This document shows positions 12,913 through 22,937 of a stretch of 64,000 nucleotides of DNA, one piece after another (the stretch's first letter is position 1; the number at the start of each line of letters is the position of its first letter). The stretch lies in NCBI GenBank assembly GCA_035578905.1, contig JAQJVL010000004.1, positions 5,923,340 through 5,987,339 on the forward strand, in the 5' to 3' direction. Under the pieces are notes generated by a model. The model was given only the letters and a program-made list of their open reading frames with translations. It was not told where the DNA came from and ran no database searches. This DNA is from Stictocephala bisonia. Lineage: Eukaryota; Arthropoda; Insecta; Hemiptera; Membracidae. A program made the position numbers and the translations under genes.

Positions 12913-13609
12913 TAGAAAATTAGTACTATTTTACATAGGCAATTAAAAATTGCAGGTAATATACCCAAGATATGTTTATAAGCTCAGTTACTTTAACACT
13001 TATTGTAAATGTTAATGATTAAATTCATTCTTAAACTTTAAATTATTAATCTGTTCACATATCTATTATTTTTAATTATTTGTATTTTTACTTAATTGCT
13101 AATTTTGATCATGTTTTAGTCATACATTTATTTTATAAATTGTAAATTTTTATGTTTTTAAGGTTGTGATAATTTATTTTAACCTAGTCTCTTCTTATCT
13201 TTGCAAAGTAGAAAAGCTGCTTAATGTTATCTCATCTGTTAAAATAATGTTTTTTACTTGTAATTAATTTAAAATTGTTGTGCATTGAATATATTTTTAT
13301 GAATTTGAATTGAAATGATACAGATTATTTGTTAAAAATTATCAATTTGTTATATGATTATCTGAAAGATATTGTTCAAATATTTGTCTTCTCTCTTAGT
13401 TTTAAACACTCATATCTTTATATTTAAGGCAGATTTGAAAGTCACTCCTTCTTAAGTAGAAAATATATTAACTCATAAAAATTTATAGGCGTTGATCTGG
13501 TAAATTCTGAAAACAAACACACTTCTAACAGCAGATTAGAAATGGAATAGAAATATTTTGTTGGATTGATATAATACATATGTTAATAATTTGTTTCAAT
13601 TCCTTTCAG

Positions 13610-13876
13610 CATATCAAAAAGAGACTGAATATGACAAATAAGTTTAAAATAGTTGGATACTCATTTGGCTCTTTGGTAGCCATGGAAATAGTTCATAGAT
13701 TAGAGAAAGAAGGGCGAGAAGGGACTCTTTGGCTCATCGATGGTGCCCCTGACTTTCTTCAAACACTTACCAGGAAGTTGATACCAGAAGATGATGCTGA
13801 AGGAGAACTACATTTACAAATTCAAATCATATTGAGGTTTATCGACTTGGTCTGGCCACAGGAATCAATAGCATGG
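13610..13876 (+). CDS. FASN: Fatty acid synthase exon: thioesterase with nucleophilic Ser and catalytic Asp
   Basis: Sixth visible FASN exon. It contains FKIVGYSFGSLVAMEIVHRL, the GXSXG nucleophile elbow, with the active-site Ser codon at 13661-13663. The segment TLWLIDGAPDF places an Asp (13739-13741) where vertebrate FASN thioesterase has its catalytic Asp. The rest (KLIPEDDAEGELHLQIQIIL and beyond) is the helical cap region that forms the acyl-chain groove, less conserved than the core. Acceptor AG is at 13608-13609 and donor GTAAGT at 13877. Both ends are in phase 0. Confidence 0.95.
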
Positions 13877-14844
13877 GTAAGTTTTACACTATAGTACTTC
13901 TGTAAGAAAAACACCATCTTGTCATGTTTAATTCAGGATGTACCATGTAAAACGTTGCACCTAAACAGAAAAAAATTAAACATGTGAAATCTAATATAAT
14001 ACCAAGTTCATAGCTAAATCAAGGTTTAGTCACTAGAAATTTTTATAGTTTCTTATTTAGTTAAGTTGCTTTTGTTTTGTTATTTTTTGTTTTGTAAGTT
14101 ATTACATTTTCTAGTACAATATTTTGCATCAGTAATTAACTGGAACAATCATAACAATTAACAATTGACATTAACATTGGAAAGAAATGATAACTAATGT
14201 ATTAAATACTATAAACATAAAATACTGTATGATGTATGTAGGTGTATATTTGTAAGAAAAAGTATTGTGTTGTCAAAAACAAATCCAATACTATGCAGTT
14301 TTATGCTCTTTAATATCGAACTGTTTTTTTTTTTTTTATTATTATATTATTGCTAGATAATACACTTTGTATGAAACAGAATAGTTGTAAATACAATTTA
14401 TTAGGCCTAAGCTCTTTTAGTGTGTTAAATACAAAGTAATGTAAAAAATCAATAAATGTGTTGATGAAAAAATTTTTAAAGCACTTTTTAAGCTTCTTTG
14501 CCTAATTTTGTTTAAATAAATTGTGGTTTTTTGTTTTGAACTGGAAAAAATCCCATACAGGTGTGAGCATTTTTTACCGTTAAGAGTAAAAATATAATGG
14601 TCAAAATCTCTTGAACCAATAATTTTAGTTTTTATTAAATCAATTTAGGGTTTTTTTTAAATCACCTACAAAATTGAAAATAGGGAGGTTTTAGGCTGTA
14701 GCATTGGAAATGACATAACATGTAGTAATTGCTCTTACTAGTTTGTCCATAGGTGAGTACTTCATAAATCCTGTTAACAATAAACTGATGAACACCTTGA
14801 ACAGTAAAATATCATAAATTTAATACTTATTTATGCTTATTTAG

Positions 14845-15087
14845 GTTGAAAATGAATTAAGATCATTGCCAGATTGGGATGCAAGAGTGGAATTGCTGCT
14901 GAGCAGGGCACCAGAGGGCCTCCACAGCAAGAGGTTCCAAAGGCTCAGCATGCATGCTGCATACAACAGGATACTGTTAGTCCACAACTATAAACCTCTG
15001 GCAGAGAAAAGTTTAAAATGTAAAGTATCACTCATTCGTCCCTCAGAGGTATCCATGATGTCTGAAGAGGACTATGGATTAGCTAAG
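14845..15087 (+). CDS. FASN: Fatty acid synthase exon: thioesterase cap and core
   Basis: Seventh visible FASN exon, starting VENELRSLPDWDARVELLLS. It encodes the alpha-helical cap and the return to the hydrolase core (ILLVHNYKPLAEKSLKCKVS, then LIRPSE, the strand before the acid/His region). It ends EEDYGLAK in phase 0. Acceptor TTAG is at 14841-14844 and donor GTAAAT at 15088. Sequence and length are as expected for an insect FASN thioesterase. No stops. Confidence 0.93.
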
Positions 15088-15595
15088 GTAAATTTAATGA
15101 CTCAATAGGGAGGTTCTTTCTCAGCTAGTAAAATATTATGTAGAGGGAACATGAATGAATTTTATTGTGTAAATGCAATAGATTTTTTAAATTTGAGTCC
15201 TAAAAAATAATTACTATGATTGACTTGTAAAGTGACTAAATTATAGTTTTGGGATCTTCTTCTTACATGTGAAATTAAACTAACCAAATAAGGTGAAAGG
15301 TAGGCCATCCATCCTTATGCACACTACTGGGTGTGATCTGCCAACACATACAACTATTGGTGTTCCCACAATCACAGAGAGGAGCTAGATTACCTGCTAT
15401 TAATTAGTCTAGCTTCTTCATATATACACATAAACAGAAAAAACATATAAAAGATTCTGATTTTAAGTATAGAGCATAGAAAGTAGTTACAGACAAATTA
15501 TGATGCAATTTAAATCTACTATTTAAAAAAATTTAATTACTCAATCTAAAGCACTATCGAACATTATTAACAATAACAGAAAAGTTAGGCTAAAA

Positions 15596-16330
15596 AAGCC
15601 TAATGAGTAATACTCAGTCTTGACATCGGATGGCAGAGAATTAAATCAGTCTGAGCAAATTGCAGACTTCAAAAACGTTGTAAACCTAGGTTACAATGAA
15701 TTAAGCAAACAATGTAATCTTAGTGCTGAACAAAGACCAAACCTATTCCTGAGTTTATTTATCTGTACACACTCAAAAATTATCCATAATAAAAGTTTTA
15801 AAGAGCAAAAAATCATCTGGTCTGGATGAAATATCATCAAAGATCTAAAAGAAGTTACAGGAAATATTGTAACCCTCTTTGCTAAATAATGAACTATTCT
15901 CTTGAAATAGTACATTTACCTGATGCTTTGAAAGTGTCAGTGGTAAAAATTATATGTATAAAAAGCAATAGCATTTCATGAGAAAGATTCAGGCCAATTT
16001 CACTCATACTAATGATTTCCAAGATTTTAGAATATGTTGTCTTTTATCATTTGACTGAGTTCTTAAAAACACAATGCTATTTTGGACAGTTTGAATTTCT
16101 GCAGGAAAGAACAACTACCTATGCAATGTTCTCACTTTCCTTGAGGGAGTCGTCTTCATTGATACAAATTTCCTAAGGAGATTTTTTTTCGATTTGAAGA
16201 AGGCCTTTGACACAGTTGATCTCGATTTCCTCTTTGCTGAATTATCACATGTTGGGATCAGGATTGTAGCTCTGAAATGGTTTCCTACCTATTTGTTGGG
16301 ACATTATCAGGTGGAGGAAATTCCTGGTTT
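15596..16330 (+). pseudogene. Degenerate Jockey-type reverse transcriptase relic
   Basis: Plus-strand fragments in broken frames: KSSGLDEIS (the usual KSPGPDGI block); LPDALKVSVVKII; FRPISLILMISKILEYVVF; and FFDLKKAFDTVDLDFLFAEL (RT motif A, about 16185-16240), followed by GIRIVALKWFPTYLLG. Order and spacing match Jockey/R1-clade RT. It stops before the motif carrying the catalytic Asp pair, so it is truncated as well as mutated. It is inserted in the last FASN intron in the sense orientation. Confidence 0.75.
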
Positions 16331-16485
16331 AATAGCTGGTTCAATAATATACTAAAGTCATAGTTAAAGGTGTTTCTTTATTTAGTCACTGTAGTGAATG
16401 GATGTTGCACTGTTATCGAAAACTTTCACAAAAATACTAAAAATGTAAAAGACTAAATCTAAAGTTATAATGGTATTTGTTACAG

Positions 16486-16674
16486 TATTGCCAGAATGCT
16501 GTGTCAATACACTTTGTGGACGGAAACCATCTGACCATCTTGGATAGCAAGAAATCAGCAGAACTTATAAACAAGCCCACTTTCGAAAAAGACAGTGCTG
16601 GGTTTAAACAGCCTCTTTTCACTGATACCACCAAAACAATTTTACCAATGGTAGACAGCGTTAAGCAAAAGTAA
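16486..16674 (+). CDS. FASN: Fatty acid synthase terminal exon: thioesterase catalytic His and stop
   Basis: Last FASN exon. YCQNAVSIHFVDGNHLTILD carries the catalytic His (codon 16528-16530), completing the Ser-Asp-His triad. It is followed by the C-terminal helix (KKSAELINKP) and a tail not seen in short vertebrate C-termini, ending in LPMVDSVKQK and TAA at 16672-16674. Acceptor AG is at 16484-16485. The preceding 1.4-kb intron contains a degenerate Jockey-type RT relic. The eight exons sum to 1,674 nt, exactly 557 codons plus stop, so the visible gene end is intact. Confidence 0.95.
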   Translation, partial: YCQNAVSIHFVDGNHLTILDSKKSAELINKPTFEKDSAGFKQPLFTDTTKTILPMVDSVKQK

Positions 16675-16697
16675 ATATTAAATCGCATCATGTATTT

Positions 16698-16719
16698 ATT
16701 AAAGTTATCGTTCATTAAA
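16698..16719 (+). promoter_or_regulatory. Candidate FASN polyadenylation signals
   Basis: Two ATTAAA hexamers at 16698-16703 and 16714-16719, only 24-40 bp after the FASN stop codon. ATTAAA is the commonest variant of AATAAA. If used, the 3' UTR would be very short, but longer UTRs are possible. Confidence 0.4.
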
Positions 16720-17953
16720 GTATTTCTATATACTACTTGTGTTATTTGTGCTACCAAGTATAAAAATGTGTATTTATATTTAAGGGCACACATAACTTTG
16801 AACTGTGTTTTAACTCTCTATAATTTGTCCTTAACCCTTCAACCTGTGATGGATTTAGACCTTTTGCAGCTCTAGGCAAACCTTTTTTGCAACCCCCCCC
16901 CCTCCGCCAGTGCCAAAAAATATTCAGATGTTAGTATCTTTAGCTAGTTTGGTAAATAGTACTTGTATTAAAGGGTAGTAATTAGTTAAACTGCCACCCG
17001 CTTAACACCGAGTGTGATTCACATTTTTTTCAGCAGACCAACCACGCAATAAATAACTCTAGTCTGTTTATTTTATCAAATTTAGCTGGTAGCTATTTGG
17101 GTAAACCGATAATTCCTAAAATTGTAGTATCATAAACACGTCACCTAACGGTCCTGTAGCAGCTAGACCTAGCACCATCAGTTTGGTTATCCCAGAGCCT
17201 CCATTGATTGGGAATTGAATAACAGGGATGCTATTGTACAAATTTTAAAATATAAAGAAAAGAGTAACGAACAATAAAACACGAAGAATGAGTAACAGTG
17301 CTACACATACAATAGCTCTGTAATACTCTACAATCAATTAAATGATTTACGCACAACAGCAGTTAAATCAATTAAGCATTTCACTTCGATCCCATATCAC
17401 TAATTACTTGTTCCACTAAACCTAAACACTCCATACACAACAAATTATTTTTACTTTTTAATGAGACAGACTCAGTTTGGTGTTAATCAAGAAGAAATTG
17501 ATCACGCTATAACGTGTTTAGTAATCGATTCTTAACTTAAAAATCAATGCTTTACTTTTCACGTAATGTTCAACTTGTGTATATATTGACTTTTGACCTG
17601 TGAAAGGTTAAGGCCTCATTCACAGATGCAGCACTACAGTATAGTTTATAACCCCGGGTAACCATAGAGTAACCAATGACAACGCTAAATAACTTCCCAT
17701 TCATTTTTCATGAATGATGTCAAATTGGGAGCATGTGGATCCATTTCTGGCCAACATTTCCTGCCCTGTCCCTGCAAAATTTAATATCTAACATCGAAAA
17801 AGAATGAATAAGATGAAAATAGCTAACTACTGTAATTGTAATAGGGAAGGTTCCATTTAGGTATGTCCATGGGTGTGCCAACACATTAATATACTCAAGA
17901 AAATTTTATTTTAAAGCAGGCGCTACAGGTTATGACTGTTTATATCTTATAAA
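16720..17953. other. FASN downstream region without recognised genes
   Basis: Intergenic, AT-rich. It contains a C9-10 homopolymer near 16888 and a short run of degenerate mobile-like sequence that I cannot assign. The short open frames here have no recognisable product. Confidence 0.4.
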
Positions 17954-18180
17954 CAACACACAACACAAATTTATTACAATATAAGCACGAAATACACAAA
18001 CATATTATAATACAAGTACAAAATTCTCAAATTTGTGAATCCCTCTGGTCTGAGAAGGTGAGCGTGGTTCACCGAAATTGATCACCATAATATTTGTGAA
18101 TTTTGTACTTGTAATATGTTTGTGCATTTTGCTTATATTGTAATAAATTTGTGTTGCGTGACGTTTACTTCTACTGTATG
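17954..18180. mobile_element. Foldback element, copy 2, centre inverted relative to copy 1
   Basis: The left arm begins CACACAACACAAATTTATTA and the right arm ends TAATAAATTTGTGTTGCGTG, each with the internal TTACAATATAAGC motif of copy 1. The centre reads GTGAATCCCTCTGGTCTGAG, the reverse complement of the centre at copy 1. The right flank (GTACCAACACGTATTATGCT) matches copy 1 in the same orientation. Confidence 0.75.
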
Positions 18181-19850
18181 TGTACCAACACGTATTATGC
18201 TAATTAAAAAACTGTTTGTAAATGCCAGTCAGGCAAATTTAGCAATGAATTACAAAATTATTTATTGACAATTAGGAACATGGTAGCTCAATTGTTCCTG
18301 TGATTTAAAATTGTGTATGAAATCATGTGTAAGGAACCATAGAAAGGAGGTCTTACAAGAAATGCTTTTACTATACCATAGAAGAACGGCATCTCTTTTG
18401 TAAGTACTGATTGGTAGAGGGATATTGGTGAAGTTTATATATTGTTTATTGTTTAACTTTTATAAACTATTTAAAGTAAAATATACTGAACAGTTTCTTG
18501 GTTACAAATTAAACCGATGAAAATGAAATAGTCACATTCTTCAGAATGTATAGAAAACATCCTTTACCAAAAATCAAAGCTAATTCAATTCAATACATCT
18601 GGGGGAAATACCTTTCATAAAACATCAAAGTCACCACATCAGCTTTCTTTCCTCTATACAATATCCAACCTCACTCCTGTATTTTTTTTTTGTTTTTTTC
18701 AAAATGAATGTGACTCTGTTTTTATCATGTAAATTTGTTGCAATTCATGATAGCTATTATAGTCGGTGATATTCAGGAAGGATATTCTAACATGCAAGTT
18801 TTTTCCATCTTTCTACAGTAAAAAATAATTTTATTTTTAAAATACTTGTTGTATTTACGCACCAAAGCAACATTTAGCAATCCAAAATATGGGTGTGTCG
18901 GTTTTGTGGTTTGAAACAGTAGTTAAATGAGGCTCAGCTGAGATTGCTTAACGTCTCTTAAAGTATGTTGAACTATGAGGTGAATATGACGAGCAAATGA
19001 GTGTAGATGAATGAGTGTAGTCATTGTTACTAATTAAGACCTATTTATTAATAGCCCAATAGCTGGATGAACTAAGAGACCTACAGCTTTACGCGGAATC
19101 CGAACCATGTAGTGTTGGTATGATTTTCAGCTAACTGACAAGCCTAATACGGTACCGTACTCAGTTCTCTTCCCTACACAACATCTGAACCTTGACTACC
19201 ATACAACATGGACTCGCCAGACTTCTCTTGTAGTGTCCACGTTGATGGTAACCATTGAGCAGATGCTGTGTTGGTATTATGAAGACTGAGCATAGAACCT
19301 ATCGCCTAAAATCTCCTCAACACTTTTTCCCTAAGTAGCTGGGTTACAGCACTGCGCCACCAGTGTTTTTTTTGTATTTTATCTAGTTGTCATGTAGGCC
19401 TTCCCATACATACGTAGTAATTTCCAAATAAAAGGTAAATAATGTATTATAATCATGCCATTGACTGTGGAAATGACTACATGGGAATGCGCACACCTTG
19501 CGCAAGGTGATTGTTGTTAATAATGAGCTTATGCAATCGATAATTTGAAAAAAAGCCGGAAATAATATTAAAAACTTAATACAAAGAATAAAATACGGTA
19601 ATATAAATAAATTTTAAAAGGAAACAAATATTTAATTAATAATGAATAGAAGGGTATTACAAACAATATAGTAATAAACTAATGCAATACAATTTTAGTG
19701 AAATTGTAGCAGTCAAAGAGTGCAACTTAAGAAAACTAATATGATATTACCTATAACACTTCTTAAAACCTTTTTATTTGTACAATAAACATTTCAACTG
19801 GAATGAGGTTAAGTGTACCTAAGATGAGGGAAGACATGAATATGACTATT
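18181..19850. other. Intergenic sequence, nothing recognised
   Basis: AT-rich, with a T-rich stretch near 18670-18700. No coding frame, RNA gene or repeat family supported. Confidence 0.4.
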
Positions 19851-20046
19851 GATTTTATACACAAATAGATTTCTCATCCAATTTTAAATTTTAAGTCACT
19901 AAATATCAGCTGTTTTTGTGGTCCATTATGGAGCGCCAGTGAAGTCCCGTGTAAATGTAGTGTAGTTTAAACAAGATGTGGTTGCGGGCTTCACTAACTA
20001 ACAAAATTATAGGCACAAATATTCCTACTATATGGAATATCTATTG
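19851..20046 (+). repeat. Dispersed ~200-bp repeat family, copy 1
   Basis: Begins GATTTTATACACAAATAGAT and contains ATATCAGCTGTTTTTGTGGT, a GGAGCGCC block and CACTAACTAACAAAATTATA. A copy in opposite orientation lies at 20585-20793 and a third, same-orientation copy at 47181-47395. No coding capacity. Probably a non-autonomous transposon, class unknown. Confidence 0.75.
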
Positions 20047-20584
20047 TTGGTTTATATAATCAAGGATATGACATTAATATAGGCTAAGTTACCTGTAGCT
20101 TCATCTTCTCTTTATCAATGGCTAGTAAAGTTTTTTTTTATCAATGGAGACTTAAAACCTCACCATCATATCAAAATGTCAAGAAGCAAGTATTTTTTCA
20201 CACTTTCTTAGTTAAAAATTAAAATATTCAGTAACAAATAAATAAGCAACACAATCATGAACCAGGATCCCGACATGTCCAGGCGCAGGCACGGACAAGC
20301 CAAATTTTTAACAAAACAAAGTGAAAAAACAGTTGCTTCTTGACACTTAAACCTGATAATGGGGAAATAAGTTACCAAATGCAAAGTCAACCACTGACAA
20401 AGAGATTTTTAAATTATATGTTACTTACCATGTATTAACTTAAAACGAATTTGAAATATTGTAGTGCATCATAATATTCCGTCATTTCAGTTTTATTGGT
20501 GAACTGAACCAATTCGAAGAAGTCAATTTTTATTATATCCATCCCCCCACTTACTAGTAGCCTTGATTATATACACCTACAATA

Positions 20585-20793
20585 GATAAACCATCTAATA
20601 GGAATATTTGTGGCAGTAATTTTGTTAGTTAGTGTGGCCCGTGGCCCGCAACCACAGCTGTTTTAAACTGCATTACATTTACATGGAGCTACACTAGCGC
20701 TCCACAATGGACCACAAAAACAGCTGATATTTTGAGACTCAAAATTTAACATTGGATGGGAAATCTATTTGTGTATAAAATCAATGCTAGTAG
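20585..20793 (-). repeat. Dispersed ~200-bp repeat family, copy 2
   Basis: Reverse-complement copy of 19851-20046, ending GTGTATAAAATCAATGCTAG on the plus strand. Together with copy 1 it forms a large inverted repeat with a spacer of about 540 bp. The right edge lies about 40 bp from 36-bp minisatellite locus 2. Confidence 0.75.
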
Positions 20794-20835
20794 TCAATAT
20801 TCGGCAAATTATAAGCTCTATATTAGTTATAATAC

Positions 20836-21240
20836 ACTCAGTGGTGCTGACCCTTCCACCCACCCATACAAGTACATGGGTGATGTACTCCCACCCACCT
20901 ACATATGTACAGTGATAATGACCTCCCATACATATACAGTGGTGATAAACCACACACCCATCCAAACACAAATAGTTGTATTGACCCACCCGCTCACCCA
21001 CAAACTTACAATGGTAATCCGTGTATTTTTTAATGATGTATTTTCTCTGTACACTCCAGTCCTGTACTAGTACACCCACACACGTAATACTACTATACGT
21101 GTATGTACTGATGGGTTGGCCAATACTACCGTACGTGTAAGGGAGGGTGGGTGGGTCAATTACGCCGTACGTGTATTGGTGGGTGGGAGGACAATTGCCA
21201 TTGTACATATACAGGAGAGCGGGTGGGTGGGTCAATATGA
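20836..21240. repeat. 36-bp minisatellite locus 2 (inverted dyad)
   Basis: Left half (20836-21035): diverged C-rich units of CCCACCCATACACGTACAGT type. Right half (21085-21240): the complementary G-rich units (GTACGTGTAAGGGAGGGTGG, GTACGTGTATTGGTGGGTGG). A spacer of about 50 bp separates them. Open frames on both strands are by-products of the repeat. Confidence 0.8.
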
Positions 21241-21290
21241 CGTGAACCCCTCTGGTCTGAGGAAGGTAACTGAGGTTGATAGTTAATTAA
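21241..21290 (+). mobile_element. Fragment of the foldback-element centre, copy 3
   Basis: GTGAACCCCTCTGGTCTGAG then GAAGGT and GAGGTTGATAGTTAAT match the centre of foldback copy 2, without the inverted arms. It is joined directly to the end of minisatellite locus 2. Confidence 0.55.
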
Positions 21291-21727
21291 TATTAATATT
21301 TTCTAATTATTAAATTATTAGAGTAGAATTTTAAAAAGTGTTATTTTTAAGCTTCGTGGTTGTGGAGTGCACCCATTTTAACTGGCAGCTGAAATAATAT
21401 TATGACACTGAATCCAGACTAGGTAACGGCAATGGAAATCAAAGCTGTTTAAAGAATTGCCATCATTACCCTTGACAGGCAACACACAGGCACCCAGTTG
21501 TCCTGGATAGTGGAAATATACTATATGTAACCCATCTACTTAAGGGGGGGGGAGGGTAAGTGTTGTGCGGATTTCAGGCGATGGATTCTGATCTCTCAGC
21601 CGTCTTGTTACTGTGCCAACAAATCACTGCTGTTGCTTGGGGTACGGAAGCCGGAGATGTCCATGTTGTTAGTAGCAGGGGTTCGAATACTGTCCAGGAA
21701 AGAGATAGAACAAAAAATTGGTTATTT

Positions 21728-22330
21728 TGCACACATGCAGTTGCACAGTGACTTGAGCAATAGGGATATATTAACATCCCTCAAAATCACTACTCGAGAC
21801 CAAAGAGTGTTATGAGACTCGTGAGAACGTGTTGCAGTTGCACAGTTACTTGTGCCATGGAGATATATCAACATCCCTCACAAACACTACCCGAGACCAA
21901 AGAGTGTTACAAGACTCGTGAGAACGTGTTGCAGTTGCACAGTTACTTGTGCCATAGATATATATATCAACATCCCTCACAATCACTACCCGAGACCAAA
22001 GAGTGTTATGAGACTCGTGAGAACCTGTTGCAGTTGCACAGTTACTTGTGCCATGGAGATATATCAACATCCCTCACAATCACTACCCGAGACCGAAGAG
22101 TGTTATAAGACTCGTGAGAACGTGTTGCAGTTGCACAGTTACTAGTGCCATAGAGATATATCAACATCCCTCACAATCACTACCCGAGACCAAAGAGTGT
22201 TATGAGACTCGTGAGAACGTGTTGCAGTTGCACATTTATTTGTGCCATGGAGATATATCAACATCCCTCACAAACACTACCCGAGACCAAAGAGTGTTAC
22301 AAGACTCGTGAGAACGTGTTGCAGTTGCAC
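21728..22330 (+). repeat. 97-bp satellite, block 1
   Basis: About six units with landmarks GTTGCAGTTGCACAGTTACT, GATATATCAACATCCCTCAC and ACCCGAGACCAAAGAGTGTT. The first unit is diverged. The block is separated from block 2 by 36-bp minisatellite locus 3. Overlapping short frames in every unit arise from the repeat and are not genes. Confidence 0.95.
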
Positions 22331-22343
22331 GTAACTGTATATT

Positions 22344-22905
22344 TGTACAGTAGTATTGGCCCACCCGCCCACCCATACACGTACAGTGGTATTGACCCAC
22401 CCGCCCACCCATACACGTACAGTGGTATTCACCCACCCGCCCGCCCATACACGTACAGTGGTATTGGCCCACTTGCCCACCCATACACGTACAGTAGTAT
22501 TCACCCACCCGCCCACCCATACACGCACTGTGGTATTTACCCACCCGCCCACCCATACACGCACTGTGGCATACACAATGCCACTGTACGTGTATGGGTG
22601 AGTGGGTGAGTCAATACCACTGTACGTGTATGGGCGGGTGGGTTAGTCAATATCACTGTACGTGTATGGGTGGGTGGGTGGGTCAATACCACTGTACGTG
22701 TATGAGTGGGCTGGTGGGTCATCACCACTGTACGTGTATGGGTGGGTAGGCGGGTCATCATCACTGTACATGTATGGGTGGGCGGGTGGGTCATCACCGT
22801 TGTACGTGTATGGGTGGGCGGGCGGGTCATCACCACTGTACGTATATTCGTGGGCGGGCGGGTCATCATCACTGTACGTGTATGGGTGGACGGGTGGGTT
22901 AGTGT
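22344..22905. repeat. 36-bp minisatellite locus 3 (best inverted dyad)
   Basis: From 22344 to about 22570 the units run in C-rich orientation (CCCACCCATACACGTACAGT, exact 36-bp spacing, e.g. GTACAG at 22381 and 22417). From about 22580 to 22905 they run in the opposite, G-rich orientation (CACTGTACGTGTATGGGTGG). The turn-over point is near 22575, around GGCATACACAATGCC. The G-rich half contains four-run G-quadruplex motifs, such as GGGTGGGCGGGCGGG at 22812-22826. The whole dyad interrupts the 97-bp satellite. Confidence 0.92.
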
Positions 22906-22937
22906 TTATTGTCTCACATCATATATACAAGCATATT

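Noticed and set aside
21560..21720. Possible fourth tRNA-like SINE (GGTTCGAATAC near 21679)
   Set aside because: B-box-like sequence only; no convincing A box or second copy in the window.
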